Numbered from the stretch's first letter, positions 24,908 through 35,595 are shown. The stretch is DNA of 64,000 bases from Tuberibacillus calidus DSM 17572 (GCF_000430685.1 NZ_AUMM01000020.1:1-64000), one strand, 5' to 3'. A program made the numbers and translations. The notes: a model not told the origin generated them from the letters alone.

Positions 24908-24966
24908 GGCCCTTCCCCCAAGGCTTTAATATTAAAAGAATCATTGAAAAGGAGGAAACTTCAAAA

Positions 24967-25902
24967 GTGAGAATAACGAATGTGTGGCGAAAAATAGGCT
25001 TATTAGGATTTATTGTCGTCTTAGTTCTGTCGGTCGTTTTAGCAGGGTGTGGAAATAATGATTCGGGAAGTAAAGACGGTGATAAAGCATCTGGAACACT
25101 TGGGAAAAAAGACATTACCTTGCCTTATGTCTCTTGGGCGGGTGTTGTGGCGAGAACGTATTTGGCTCAGGCTGTTCTTGAAGATGTCGGCTATAATGTG
25201 AATGTGAAACAAGTCGAAGCGGGTCCTGCGTTTGCCGGTCTTGCAGGCGGCTCAGCAGATGCCTACTTAGGCGCATGGCTCCCCGTTACACATGAAAGTT
25301 ACTGGGGAAAATATAAAGACAAACTCGTGAAAATCGGTAAAGTCATTGATGAAGCTCCGCTTGGCTTAACCGTTCCTACTTATATGAAAGATGTTAACTC
25401 CATAGAAGATTTAAAAGGAAATACGAAACTCGGTGAAGCGACCAATTGGACCATTACGGGTATTGACCCCGGTGCGGGTGAGATGAAGGCAACTCAAGAG
25501 GCGATTAAAAAATACGGATTAGATCAATGGAAACTGCAATCCAGCTCTGAAGCCGGCATGCTTTCTGCTTTAAAGAAAGCTGAAAAAGAAAAAGCGCCGA
25601 TTGTTGTCACTCTTTGGAAACCGCATTGGGCTTTCGGTCAATGGGATTTAAAAATCTTGAAAGATCCTAAAAAAGTTTACGGAACGGCCGACAAAATCTA
25701 TATTGTTGCCCGTAAAGGTTTTAAAGAAGACTCCCCGGCTGCTTATAAAGTTTTAAAACAAATGGCCGAAAATTATGATCCGGAAAAAGAAAATCAACTC
25801 ATGGTTGACATTCAAAAAGGAATGGAACCTGAAGAAGCGGCGAAGAAGTTTATAAAAGACAATCCCGATTTGATTAAAAAATGGGAAGCCGGCGTGAAAT
25901 AA
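24967..25902 (+). CDS. opuAC: Glycine betaine-binding lipoprotein (OpuAC)
   Basis: This 311-residue ligand-binding lipoprotein has a signal peptide with lipobox VLAGC, then the OpuAC domain with aromatic-box Trp residues (LPYVSWAGVVARTYLAQ, YLGAWLPVTHESYWG, VVTLWKPHWAFGQWDLK). It delivers glycine betaine to OpuAA/OpuAB. The start is set at GTG 24967 after GGAGG; the open frame extends upstream without a ribosome site. A strong terminator follows at 25949. Confidence 0.93.
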   Translation: MRITNVWRKIGLLGFIVVLVLSVVLAGCGNNDSGSKDGDKASGTLGKKDITLPYVSWAGVVARTYLAQAVLEDVGYNVNVKQVEAGPAFAGLAGGSADAYLGAWLPVTHESYWGKYKDKLVKIGKVIDEAPLGLTVPTYMKDVNSIEDLKGNTKLGEATNWTITGIDPGAGEMKATQEAIKKYGLDQWKLQSSSEAGMLSALKKAEKEKAPIVVTLWKPHWAFGQWDLKILKDPKKVYGTADKIYIVARKGFKEDSPAAYKVLKQMAENYDPEKENQLMVDIQKGMEPEEAAKKFIKDNPDLIKKWEAGVK

Positions 25903-25948
25903 CCCCTTTCATTTAATAAAAAGTGACGTTTCATCGTTTTTTAAAAAA

Positions 25949-25987
25949 GGTTTCGATGGTTCGCTTAATCATCGGAGCCTTTTTTTA
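25949..25987 (+). terminator. Terminator of the opuA operon
   Basis: A 13-bp stem with three G-T pairs (GGTTTCGATGGTT against AATCATCGGAGCC) is followed by T7. Confidence 0.85.
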
Positions 25988-26008
25988 GTATTAGAAAGCT
26001 CAAAAGCT

Positions 26009-26090
26009 TCATTTACTGGAAAAGCCGGGCTGATTCGGAGGTTGTTTTTCCAACATTTGTATCCTAAAGACCATTTTGAAGCTTCAGATG
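26009..26090 (+). repeat. Partial copy of the 9.8-10.1 kb repeat
   Basis: ATTTACTGGAAAAGCCG, then TTTTTCCAACATTTGTATCC and AAAGACCATTTTGAAG, match the unit junction of the repeat at 9970-10045. The rest of the gap (26091-26380) shows no clear gene. Confidence 0.6.
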
Positions 26091-26385
26091 CGGGATATCG
26101 TTGCGCAAAAGGAGCTTTAGAAGATTCGACACCAAAAAGCTTGGGCTTATGTCTGGTTTATAGGGGAAACGGATGAGTGGTGATCGAAATGACTATTTGG
26201 ACACGACATCGGAGGTGCATAGGTCCTCTCGCGTGGTACGCCATTCGCGTTGACATCGCATTGTTTCATAAAAATGATGTCGTTACAGTCGATCTGTACG
26301 GGAACACCATGTAACGCTCACGGGCATTGTCTTTGCCATGTACGATATAAGATCGGATTATTCTTCAAAAATAAGTCCTTTAAAA

Positions 26386-26417
26386 AACCCCGTACCACAT
26401 AAGCATGATCCGGGGTT
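26386..26417 (-). terminator. Terminator of deoD
   Basis: AACCCCG and CGGGGTT pair across an 18-base loop; on the minus strand the stem runs into T6. It lies 62 bp past the deoD stop. Confidence 0.8.
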
Positions 26418-26478
26418 ATTTTTGCAAAGCGGTTTAGTCCCAAGTTCTGAAAAAAAGACTGACGTGTGTGACCTTGAA

Positions 26479-27186
26479 TTAAAACTCTTTAATTGTTTCT
26501 AAAGCAATTTCCATCATGTCGTTGAAAGTCGTTTGTCTTTCTTCAGCGGTCGTCACTTCACCAGTGAGCAGGTGGTCACTGACCGTCAGGACGGTGAGGG
26601 CTTTGACGCCGTATTTGGCGGCTAGCGTATAAAGTGCCGCGGTTTCCATTTCGACGGCGAGGACACCATGATCCATCAGTTTTTGAACATAGGTATTGTC
26701 ATCGCGGTAGAACATATCAGAGCTGAAGATATTGCCGACATGAAGGTTGAGGCCCTTTTCAGTTCCTTTTTCATATGCCTTTTTCAACAACTCAAAATCA
26801 GCCACCGGTGCAAAGTCAAACCCGCCAAAAACATGTTGGTTCATGGAAGAATCCGTACAGCAAGCTTGTGCAAGAACACAATCGCGAACATGCACGTCTT
26901 TTTGCATGGCTCCGCAAGTGCCGACGCGAATAAGGTTTTTCACACCGTATTCGCGAATCAATTCATTGACGTAAATGCTGATGGACGGAATGCCCATGCC
27001 GGTGCCTTGAACGGAGACGCGTTTTCCTTTATAGGTTCCGGTAAAGCCAAGCATCCCGCGCACCCCGTTGTAACAAGTGACATCTTCCAGATAAGTTTCT
27101 GCAATATACTTGGCGCGCAACGGATCGCCGGGTAGTAAAATCGATTCAGCGATCTCACCCGGCTTAGCGCCGATATGTATAGACAT
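26479..27186 (-). CDS. deoD: Purine-nucleoside phosphorylase DeoD
   Basis: This 235-residue hexameric PNP cleaves purine (deoxy)ribonucleosides with phosphate to free base and (deoxy)ribose 1-phosphate. The sequence is highly typical: [73 protein letters not shown] and the catalytic Asp in TVSDHLL. The start is ATG 27186, matching the family N-terminus; an ATG two codons upstream is possible. It appears monocistronic with its own terminator. Confidence 0.95.
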   Translation of the reverse strand: MSIHIGAKPGEIAESILLPGDPLRAKYIAETYLEDVTCYNGVRGMLGFTGTYKGKRVSVQGTGMGIPSISIYVNELIREYGVKNLIRVGTCGAMQKDVHVRDCVLAQACCTDSSMNQHVFGGFDFAPVADFELLKKAYEKGTEKGLNLHVGNIFSSDMFYRDDNTYVQKLMDHGVLAVEMETAALYTLAAKYGVKALTVLTVSDHLLTGEVTTAEERQTTFNDMMEIALETIKEF

Positions 27187-27192
27187 AACCAT

Positions 27193-27632
27193 CTCTCCTT
27201 ACTCATTATGTCATCCATCAATAGGTTACACCCTTTTATTTTACCAAATCGATCGGAGCGGGAAAAACTAGGTGGCGGTAAAACAAAGAAAACGTGGCTC
27301 TGACAAGTCTCTTAGATGGGGCGGGGCCGTAACTACACATATGCAGGCAAAAAAATTACTATCTGACAAGTATAAAGAATACTCAAGTCTTTCTAGGAGA
27401 AGGTAGGGCCTTAGTTGTCCTAAGATTGGCCGGTTGAAATGATTTATTTTTTTACCAGTATGAGACTTGATGCTTCATGAAAAATAAGATTTTACGTGAA
27501 CTTTAGCGGGCATCTGGATGTGGTAACCTGCACGCCAAAAAGTAAAAGAAAGTTAATGTTGCAATATACTGATAATTAGAGTAAAGTTAAATAAAGGGTA
27601 AATTTTCCAATTGGAGTTTTAAGAGGATGAAT
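27193..27632. other. Intergenic region between divergent deoD and lipoprotein genes
   Basis: About 440 bp with no recognisable gene, RNA or repeat. It presumably holds both promoters, which could not be defined. Confidence 0.35.
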
Positions 27633-27683
27633 ATGTTAGGAAATATGGATGATGCTCCAAAAAACTTCAGGGGGACGTTATGA
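27633..27683 (+). CDS. Possible 16-residue leader peptide
   Basis: An ATG preceded by AAGAGGATGA opens a 16-codon frame (MLGNMDDAPKNFRGTL) whose TGA overlaps the ATG of the lipoprotein gene. It could couple translation of the lipoprotein. The frame is too short to test by content. Confidence 0.3.
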   Translation: MLGNMDDAPKNFRGTL

Positions 27684-28279
27684 AAAGGTTTATTACTGGG
27701 TTTATGATATTAGGTTGTTTTTTGATGATCAATACCGGTTGCGCGCTCTTTGATTCGGCCTCCTCGACCAGCAAAGAAAAGCCGACAACGGTTGCTTCTG
27801 AAAATGGGAAAAAAGCAGGCGTCGGTTCGCAAAATGAGCAAACAGGCGAGCAAATCGTCCGCACCTATTTGAAAAAGGAGTTCACTGGTCCGAATGAAGA
27901 ATTAAGCAAAATATTAAGGATAGACGACTTTGCAAAACAAAACTTGGCATTGAAGCATTACATCGATCAAAATTATCGGGACCTTGTTGCGGAAAACCAA
28001 TATCAAATGTTTATCAATGTCAACCAAATCTTAAGATGGCTACCGCATGCCTTTCGCATAGGATATCAACTTCACCCCAATACCATTGAATTGGAAAAGA
28101 ACAGTCAACATAATGCTTACACTTTTAAAATTAAGTTGGCTTTGACAAAAGAAGGCAAGACAAACATGACCACTGTCACGGGCTATATCAACCTTAATCG
28201 CCAAAACAAGATTGTTGATATTCGCGATGTCAATGATAAAGAATTAGTGCAACTTTTATCGTCGCGTCCACTGAAGTAA
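27680..28279 (+). CDS. Hypothetical lipoprotein
   Basis: This 199-residue protein has a lipoprotein signal peptide with cysteine in MINTGC, a polar Ser/Lys/Gly-rich linker (about 25-60) and a soluble extracellular domain of about 140 residues without a recognised family. A GGGGG-rich ribosome site precedes the ATG. No operon partner is evident. Confidence 0.8.
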   Translation: MKRFITGFMILGCFLMINTGCALFDSASSTSKEKPTTVASENGKKAGVGSQNEQTGEQIVRTYLKKEFTGPNEELSKILRIDDFAKQNLALKHYIDQNYRDLVAENQYQMFINVNQILRWLPHAFRIGYQLHPNTIELEKNSQHNAYTFKIKLALTKEGKTNMTTVTGYINLNRQNKIVDIRDVNDKELVQLLSSRPLK

Positions 28280-28418
28280 TAGGGGCGAAAAGGATCGTTT
28301 TGTTTTAAAAGCCGTTTAACATTTTTTTAAGTTTGTTATTGATTTTAGCCATTTTTTGGTTCATCAAGTTCAGAGGGTCAGGAGAACTGTTATAATTATC
28401 AACTTTAGGAGGCGGGTT

Positions 28419-29078
28419 ATGAGAAAATATATATTATTATGTATACCTATTATCCTTTACGGACCAGGGATTTTCTATTCTTCTATTTCTTTGATTTTGC
28501 AAGTTTTGCTGAACACCGTTTTGGTCTCAGCTTGTATGATTTTTCTATTAAAGCGAACAAGACTACATTATGTATTTGATTGGATAATAGGGATCTGTTT
28601 TTCGGTATATTTTTGCGTACTGTACCATAATACGATAGAGGTTATTTTTTCTGGGAATGTACATATCACATTAGAAAACATGAAATATATTGTCTATTCT
28701 GTTAATTTAGTACCCTTTAAAGGAATAATTGATGTCATTCATAATAACCCTTCTCCGTTATTTGAGATTATTGGCAATGCCGTTATGCTTACCCCATTAG
28801 CATTTACTATGCTTTATTTCAAGTGGGCAAAGAGTAATAAACAAGCTATAGTCTATTCTCTACTATGCTCAATCGGAATTGAGTTTGTCCAATTCTTCCA
28901 AAGTATTTTCGCCTTAGTGTTTGAAATGGTTAGGGGAAGAAGTTCAGATGTTGATGATGTCATTTTAAATACATTAGGGGCTGTTATTGGCGTTGGCTGT
29001 TATATTCTTTGGGCAAAGATTGAAACGTTATTAAGACGTGCAAGAAAAAATAAGAACGCAACCATTTTTTTAAGGTAA
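28419..29078 (+). CDS. VanZ-like membrane protein
   Basis: This 219-residue protein has about five spans and the VanZ-domain pattern: NLVPFKGI, EIIGNAVMLTPLAF, then SIGIEFVQFFQSIF and RSSDVDDVILNTLGAVIGV. VanZ proteins are linked to teicoplanin resistance and lipid or membrane roles, but most chromosomal homologues have no known function. The start is ATG 28419 behind AGGAGG; the upstream open frame is not translated on that evidence. The gene is AT-rich compared with its neighbours. Confidence 0.85.
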   Translation: MRKYILLCIPIILYGPGIFYSSISLILQVLLNTVLVSACMIFLLKRTRLHYVFDWIIGICFSVYFCVLYHNTIEVIFSGNVHITLENMKYIVYSVNLVPFKGIIDVIHNNPSPLFEIIGNAVMLTPLAFTMLYFKWAKSNKQAIVYSLLCSIGIEFVQFFQSIFALVFEMVRGRSSDVDDVILNTLGAVIGVGCYILWAKIETLLRRARKNKNATIFLR

Positions 29079-29153
29079 CGATCGGGCTTTCCTCATTTTT
29101 CCAATAATCAACTAATTTAACAGAGGACTTCGGAAAAGAATGGCGTGAGGGTA

Positions 29154-29180
29154 AATGATTCTAGCGGTTAGCGAATCATT
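29154..29180. repeat. Inverted repeat
   Basis: AATGATTC and GAATCATT form an 8-bp perfect stem with an 11-base loop between the VanZ-like and GNAT genes. There is no T run; it could be an operator. Confidence 0.4.
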
Positions 29181-29333
29181 ATGGACACAAGCTTGTCACT
29201 CTTTTGCAGGATGGTGGAAGATATGGTTATCTTATTAATAACCGAAAAAAAGGCAAGCTTTTTGATAAATTTTGAGTTCGGCAAAAAAGATTAGCAGAAA
29301 TATTAAGAAACAGCCTAAGTGAGGTGGGATCGC

Positions 29334-29801
29334 GTGTATTTTGAAACGATTGATATTAACAAACACCGTCAAACGGTCATTACCTTCCGAAAAGACTCTT
29401 TTATAGTGAGTTTCGGAGATGTTACCGCATTTGGTGATGAAGGAGACTATTTACGTTGGCTGGAGGAAAAAATCACGGAATTCCCGGATGGTTTTGTCCT
29501 CGCAAAAGAAGGTCAAAAATACATCGGCCAGTTGGAATGTTCGATTCGAGAATATGAAGGCCAAGTAATTGGGTATGTCCACCTTTACTATTTAGTCCCC
29601 GAAATGCGGGGAAAAGGTAAAGGAAAAGAACTACATGATTATGCGATGGATTTTTTTAAATCGAAAAAAATCCGTGAATATCACTTAAGGGTATCCCCGA
29701 CTAATACAAGTGCACTTAAATTTTATGACAAAATCGGCTTAACGGCTATCGGCCCGGAATTTGATGGAAAAGTCATCCGAATGCGGGGGGTTGTAAAATG
29801 A
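29334..29801 (+). CDS. GNAT family N-acetyltransferase
   Basis: This 155-residue acetyltransferase has the acetyl-CoA loop in VPEMRGKGKGKELHDYAMDF and the C-terminal SPTNTSALKFYDKIGL motif. It transfers an acetyl group to an unknown acceptor. The start is GTG 29334, with GAGGTGGG upstream; GTG 29319 overlaps that ribosome site and is less likely. It is monocistronic with a terminator overlapping its stop. Confidence 0.85.
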   Translation: MYFETIDINKHRQTVITFRKDSFIVSFGDVTAFGDEGDYLRWLEEKITEFPDGFVLAKEGQKYIGQLECSIREYEGQVIGYVHLYYLVPEMRGKGKGKELHDYAMDFFKSKKIREYHLRVSPTNTSALKFYDKIGLTAIGPEFDGKVIRMRGVVK

Positions 29802-29839
29802 AAAGACTAAGTACTGTTTTGGAGTGTGCTTAGTCTTTT
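29801..29839 (+). terminator. Terminator of the GNAT gene
   Basis: AAAAGACTAAG and CTTAGTCTTTT form an 11-bp stem followed by T6, immediately after the stop codon. Confidence 0.85.
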
Positions 29840-30070
29840 TTGTTGCAATGACCTCAATAGGCTGAAAGCTGCAAATATGTTAGGGTACTTATCTAATAAA
29901 CAATGGTAAGTGGAAAATTAAAAAAACGTATAAAGCGCACTTCTTTTACAGAACTGTGGTTATTGAAAGGACATTTGTATCTTTTTAGCATAAAGGAGTG
30001 ATGGCCTTAGCCTTTCTTTTTACTAAGTAAAAGCATGGGTAAAATAATAATGTTTTTCAGTAAAAGTTTA

Positions 30071-30099
30071 TTGAATGTTAAACGCTTACTTTTTATAAT
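30071..30099 (+). promoter_or_regulatory. Promoter and operator of the gal operon
   Basis: TTGAAT (30071-30076), a 17-bp spacer and TATAAT (30094-30099) form a good sigma-A promoter 86 bp upstream of galK. The spacer contains GTTAAACGCTTAC (30077-30089), a LacI-family half-palindrome centred on CG, a likely target for the GalR encoded at the end of the operon. Confidence 0.65.
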
Positions 30100-30184
30100 G
30101 AAAATAAAAACTACCAGCATAGAATTTGTGGCTTAGCGACTTTTTTGCTTTGAAAGTTATTAAGATTTATTGGAGGATCAAACC

Positions 30185-31372
30185 GTGCATTTAGAGACGA
30201 TGAAATCTGTATTCAAAGAGAAATTCCGGAACGAGGATTTTCGTTCTTTCTTCTCCCCCGGGCGGATCAACTTAATCGGCGAGCATACCGATTATAACGG
30301 AGGGCATGTCTTTCCGTGCGCGATTACGCTGGGGACGTATGGATTGGCGCGCAAAAGAAAGGATCAAATGGTGCAGTTGTATTCCATGAATTTTCCGTCT
30401 GAAGGGATCGTGTCCTTCAGCCTGAACGACCTTGATTATAAGGAAGAAGACGGTTGGGGGAATTATCCCAAAGGAATGATCCGTTATTTAATCGAAGCGG
30501 GATGCCCTATAACTACGGGAATGGACGTTTTAGTTTACGGTGATCTGCCCAATGGCGCGGGACTTTCGTCGTCGGCTTCACTAGAAATGCTTTTCGGCGT
30601 CATGATCGAGGCGCTTTATGATTTTCACATTGATCGCATTGAACTCGTGAAAATCGGGAAAAGAGTGGAAAACGAATTCATTCACGTAAACAGCGGCATT
30701 ATGGACCAGTTTGCGGTTGGAATGGGGAAGGAAAGGTGCGCGATCCTACTAGATTGCCAAACGTTAACGTATCACTATGCACCGATTCAGTTGGACAATC
30801 ACCAAATCATCATTATGAACACGAACAAACGCCGCGAGTTAGCCGATTCCAAATACAATGAACGAAGGCATGAGTGTGAACAAGCGCTCGCGCAATTGCA
30901 ACGCGTCGTTTCGATCACCTCATTAGGGGAGCTGACCGAAGAAACGTTTGAAAAATATCAATCGGCCATTGAGAATGACATCTTGAAAAAACGGGCGAAG
31001 CATGCCGTCTATGAAAACCAACGGACGTTGAAAGCTTATCAGAAACTTCAAGACGGCGACTTGGCAGGATTTGGAGCATTAATGAATGCGTCGCATCGTT
31101 CCTTGCGTGATGATTATGAAGTGACGGGGATCGAACTAGATACGCTGGTGGAAGCTGCTTGGCAAGAAGAAGGGGTCGTTGGCGCCAGGATGACCGGTGC
31201 CGGTTTTGGAGGATGTGCAATTGCTATTGTTGAAAACCAAGCATTGCCCCGGTTTATTGAAAATGTCGGAGCCATTTATAAAGAAAAAATCGGTTATGAC
31301 GCATCATTTTATACGGCCAATATCGGAAAAGGGGCCTGTGAACTTTCGGAAGTTGGCCATTCATCGATATAA
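30185..31372 (+). CDS. galK: Galactokinase
   Basis: This 395-residue GHMP kinase phosphorylates alpha-D-galactose to galactose 1-phosphate. It has the galactokinase signature GRINLIGEHTDYNGGHVFPC, the GHMP ATP loop LPNGAGLSSSASLEM and the C-terminal GARMTGAGFGGCAIA. The start is GTG 30185, eight bases after GGAGG; the TTG at 30170 lies over the ribosome site. It is first in galK-galT-galM-galR. Confidence 0.95.
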   Translation: MHLETMKSVFKEKFRNEDFRSFFSPGRINLIGEHTDYNGGHVFPCAITLGTYGLARKRKDQMVQLYSMNFPSEGIVSFSLNDLDYKEEDGWGNYPKGMIRYLIEAGCPITTGMDVLVYGDLPNGAGLSSSASLEMLFGVMIEALYDFHIDRIELVKIGKRVENEFIHVNSGIMDQFAVGMGKERCAILLDCQTLTYHYAPIQLDNHQIIIMNTNKRRELADSKYNERRHECEQALAQLQRVVSITSLGELTEETFEKYQSAIENDILKKRAKHAVYENQRTLKAYQKLQDGDLAGFGALMNASHRSLRDDYEVTGIELDTLVEAAWQEEGVVGARMTGAGFGGCAIAIVENQALPRFIENVGAIYKEKIGYDASFYTANIGKGACELSEVGHSSI

Positions 31373-31487
31373 GTTAACGCGAATATGTCGATGCGGGGCA
31401 AAATGGAAATTTAGCAGGGAAACGATAAAGGGCGGGCAAATCCTTTTGCACCCCCTTTTATTCGTCGAAGGGAAAGGAGCGGTGGAA

Positions 31488-33056
31488 ATGGCGATGGAAC
31501 ACCATATCCAGCGGTTAATTCATCAGTCGTTGGCGTTGGGTTTAATAGAAAATGAAGATCAAATATACGTCCGCAACCGGATCATGGCACGCCTCGGTTT
31601 GGATGCGTTCACATTGGATACAGAATCGGATCATTTGAATAAAGTTGGTGTCGCCGCAAAAGATCTAGATGCATTCACGATGGATGCGAAACCGGACTTG
31701 AATGAAAAAACGGATCCGCTTGAGGCCTTGATCCAAGAAGCATGCGAGCAGGGGATGATTGGAAACGCCGATGATGAAAAGGACATCCTCGCTGGGGAAA
31801 TCATGGATTGTTTCATCCCTCGGCCTTCCGAGGTCAATCGGGCGTTTTTTGAGCGGTATCGGCATGATCCAAAGGAGGCCACCGACTACTTTTATCAATT
31901 AAGCCAAAACAGCCGATATATTAAAATGAAAGAGATTCAGAATAATATCAATTATAAAGTTAGAACGGATTATGGTGCGCTCGATATCACGATCAATCTC
32001 TCAAAACCGGAAAAGGATCCTAAAGCGATCAGCAAAGCTAAGGCAACGAAAAGCCCGGGTTATCCGAAATGCCTTCTGTGTGTGGAAAATGAGGGCTTTT
32101 TGGGGCGGATCGGTCATCCAGCGCGCTCTCAGCATCGCACCGTGCGCGTTCAGCTGGCCGGTGAATGCTGGCATTTTCAATATTCCCCTTATGTCTATTA
32201 TAACGAGCACTGCATTCTTCTCTCCGAAACCCATCGTCCGATGAAAATCGACGCCATGACGTTCCGGCGTTTGTTGGATTTTGTCCGGCAGTTTCCCCAT
32301 TACTTTCTCGGCTCGAACGCGGATTTGCCAATTGTCGGCGGGTCGATTCTCGCCCATGATCACTATCAAGGCGGGAACTATACGTTTGCTATGGCGAAAG
32401 CCGAAGCCGACTACCATTTTCGGTTGAAAGCTTTTCCGCATGTTGCGGCTGCTATTGTCCGATGGCCGATGCCTGTGATTCGGCTGCAAGGCGAAGATGC
32501 GGAAGCTTTGGCGGCGTGCGCCGATTTTATCCTTGAACAATGGAAAACCTACAATGATCCATCGGTCGATATTCTTGCTTTTACAGATGAGACGCCGCAT
32601 AACACGATTACGCCGATTGCAAGAATCCGGAAAGGCCGATATGAGCTGGATCTTGTGTTGCGGAATAACCGCACAAACGCCGAGCATCCTTTGGGCATTT
32701 TTCATCCTCACGAAGATGTCCATCATATTAAAAAGGAAAATATCGGGCTCATTGAAGTGATGGGGCTTGCGGTTTTGCCGGCACGGTTAAAGGAAGAATT
32801 GGAGCACGTCGAAAATTATCTTTTGGATCGGCCTAATGACATCAAGGATTATCATGTCCCGTGGGCGAATCATATGAAAGAGATTTATAGAGATCGCCTT
32901 ACGGAAACATCAGTCAGAGAAATTGTGCGGCATGAAGTCGGCATGAAATTTTTGCGGGTGTTGGAAGATGCGGCCGTTTTTAAAAGAGATGAAAAAGGAA
33001 AAGCCGCTTTGAAACGATTTATACGCGAGCAACTTAAAGGGGAAGTGGAGGCATGA
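31488..33056 (+). CDS. galT: Galactose-1-phosphate uridylyltransferase, type 2
   Basis: This 522-residue Firmicute-type GalT exchanges UMP between UDP-glucose and galactose 1-phosphate. Family landmarks are PRPSEVNRAFFERY, YPKCLLCVENEGFLGRIGHP, the active-site region GGSILAHDHYQGG and HPLGIFHPHEDVHHIKKENI. The start is ATG 31488 after GGAG; about 97 upstream codons of open frame overlap galK and are not translated. Residues about 35-70 contain an imperfect repeat (LDAFTLDTESDHLNK and LDAFTMDAKPDLNEK). UDP-galactose 4-epimerase (GalE) is not in this window. Confidence 0.95.
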   Translation: MAMEHHIQRLIHQSLALGLIENEDQIYVRNRIMARLGLDAFTLDTESDHLNKVGVAAKDLDAFTMDAKPDLNEKTDPLEALIQEACEQGMIGNADDEKDILAGEIMDCFIPRPSEVNRAFFERYRHDPKEATDYFYQLSQNSRYIKMKEIQNNINYKVRTDYGALDITINLSKPEKDPKAISKAKATKSPGYPKCLLCVENEGFLGRIGHPARSQHRTVRVQLAGECWHFQYSPYVYYNEHCILLSETHRPMKIDAMTFRRLLDFVRQFPHYFLGSNADLPIVGGSILAHDHYQGGNYTFAMAKAEADYHFRLKAFPHVAAAIVRWPMPVIRLQGEDAEALAACADFILEQWKTYNDPSVDILAFTDETPHNTITPIARIRKGRYELDLVLRNNRTNAEHPLGIFHPHEDVHHIKKENIGLIEVMGLAVLPARLKEELEHVENYLLDRPNDIKDYHVPWANHMKEIYRDRLTETSVREIVRHEVGMKFLRVLEDAAVFKRDEKGKAALKRFIREQLKGEVEA

Positions 33057-34105
33057 CAGTGAGGATCAATCAGGAACGGTTCGGGGAAATCAACGGGCGT
33101 GAGGTGACAGCCGTCACCATTAAGAACAGTCATGGGATGACGCTCACTTGTCTGAACTATGGCGGGATTATCACGAAAATCTTGGTGCCGGATGCATCCG
33201 GAAAGGTCGAAAATGTCGTCTTGGGGTTTGATACGGTCGAAGAATATGAAAAATATTCGCCGTATTTTGGCGCGGTGGTCGGCCGTGTTGCCGGAAGAAT
33301 CAAAGGCGGAGCGTTCACTCTTAACGGTAAAACCTATCACGTGACGAAAAATGAAAACGGCAACCATTTACACGGCGGCCATAGGGGTTTCAGCCATGTT
33401 TTCTGGGACATGGAAACGGCGGAAGACCATCACTCGGCCAGCGTCGCGTTTTTCTATCAGAGTCCTGATGGGGAAGAAGGGTATCCTGGGAATTTGCAGA
33501 TGAAAATGGTTTACACATTGGATGATGACAACCGGTTTACCATCCGGTACCATGGGGTGAGTGACGAGACGACGCTTGTCAATGTCACGAACCACACGTA
33601 TTTTAATTTAAGCGGTAACCTGAAACGTGATGTTTTGGGGCACACTTTAGAAATGAAAAGTCACCGCTTTTTGGAACTGGATCGCTCGCTTCTACCAACT
33701 GGACAAATTTTGGCTGTCGAGGACACGCCTTTTGATTTCAGAAGCGGACGGCGGGTGGAAGATGGCGTCAGGTCCACTCATGAACAAAATCTGATTGCCT
33801 CAAGAGGCTATGACCATCCATTTTTATTAGATCGCCATTTTGACCGGGAAATTGTCCTGACAGATCCGGAAAGCGGGCGGCAATTGATCGTCGAAACCGA
33901 TCAGCCTTGTGTCGTTTTATATACAGGGAATCAGCTTGGGGATGATTTTATGATTCGCGGTGTGCAAGCCCGGAAATATTTGGGGCTTTGTCTTGAAACC
34001 CAAGGGCTACCCGATGCGGTGCATCATCCGCATTTTCCGTCCGTTGTTTTGGAAAAGGGCGGCACCTATCAAGCGAAGACGATTTATACTTTTTGTGTGA
34101 AATAA
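33053..34105 (+). CDS. galM: Aldose 1-epimerase (galactose mutarotase)
   Basis: This 350-residue enzyme interconverts beta- and alpha-D-galactose, feeding GalK. Typical are NYGGIITKILVPD, FGAVVGRVAGRI, the active-site HLHGGHRGFSH, and NVTNHTYFNLSG; the C-terminal LETQGLPDAVHHPHFPS is also characteristic. Its ATG overlaps the galT stop by 4 bp. GalK, GalT and GalM form the Leloir path except for the epimerase. Confidence 0.95.
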   Translation: MTVRINQERFGEINGREVTAVTIKNSHGMTLTCLNYGGIITKILVPDASGKVENVVLGFDTVEEYEKYSPYFGAVVGRVAGRIKGGAFTLNGKTYHVTKNENGNHLHGGHRGFSHVFWDMETAEDHHSASVAFFYQSPDGEEGYPGNLQMKMVYTLDDDNRFTIRYHGVSDETTLVNVTNHTYFNLSGNLKRDVLGHTLEMKSHRFLELDRSLLPTGQILAVEDTPFDFRSGRRVEDGVRSTHEQNLIASRGYDHPFLLDRHFDREIVLTDPESGRQLIVETDQPCVVLYTGNQLGDDFMIRGVQARKYLGLCLETQGLPDAVHHPHFPSVVLEKGGTYQAKTIYTFCVK

Positions 34106-35107
<1,002 letters not shown>

Positions 35108-35458
35108 CGGTCAAGTGCTGTAAACCGCTGCTTTTGTATCGGCGGTTTGATACGCGCAATTGGGAAAAAATATGATTTCCGATCACGAAAAGCTTTAAAG
35201 GGCATACAAAACACAAAAAATTGGGTAAATCTGGATAATAACTTTAGGCCATTTAGCTAAAAGCCTAATATTTTGGCCTTTTCAACTCGGCTTTTGATAG
35301 GCAATTGAGGAAACTAATTTCTTCTGGTGCGAATGAACATAGACAAAATGCAAAAAATTGGGCAAAACTGGAAATGGGTAAAACCGAGAAATTCGCCGGT
35401 AACGTTTATTGAGTATCTGTTGAAAGTGCTTCATAATTTGTCAGAATTGTTCCTATAT
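35108..35458. other. Intergenic region after galR
   Basis: A weak stem (AAACCGC/GCGGTTT, 35122-35148) lacks a T run. CAAAAAATTGGG, one base, AAA, one base, CTGGA occurs twice (35215-35235 and 35349-35370). A weak frame, 35327-35578, runs into the 21-bp array; its coding status is doubtful. Confidence 0.35.
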
Positions 35459-35577
35459 GGCGGTAAACTTAAAAAAACTGACGGTAAACAACTGAAATTG
35501 GGCGGTAAACAACTGAAATTTGTCAGTAAACTGCCGAAACCCGACGTAAAACACCGAAATCCGACGGTAAAAGCGTG
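35459..35577 (+). repeat. 21-bp tandem repeat array 1
   Basis: Five to six units related to GGCGGTAAACAACTGAAATTG follow each other. The period keeps one frame open, encoding 7-residue repeats (GGKLKKT, DGKQLKL, GGKQLKF, VSKLPKP) to a stop at 35578. A related array occurs at 41246-41350. Both are followed by AGCG..CGCT and then a terminator hairpin. Confidence 0.75.
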
Positions 35578-35595
35578 AATACTAACGCTTTGCAA

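Noticed and set aside
26140-26345. Possible decayed small gene with fragments VTVDLYGN and LTGIVFAMYDIRSDY in different frames
   Set aside because: The two pieces need a frameshift to join, have no ribosome site and match no family I can name with confidence.
29182-29300. Possible transposase or other gene fragment (LLQDGGRYGYLINNRKKG)
   Set aside because: Only about 40 codons, no start site and no recognisable domain.
32001-32726. 241-codon minus-strand frame inside galT
   Set aside because: It lies wholly opposite conserved GalT catalytic sequence and has no domain or ribosome site.
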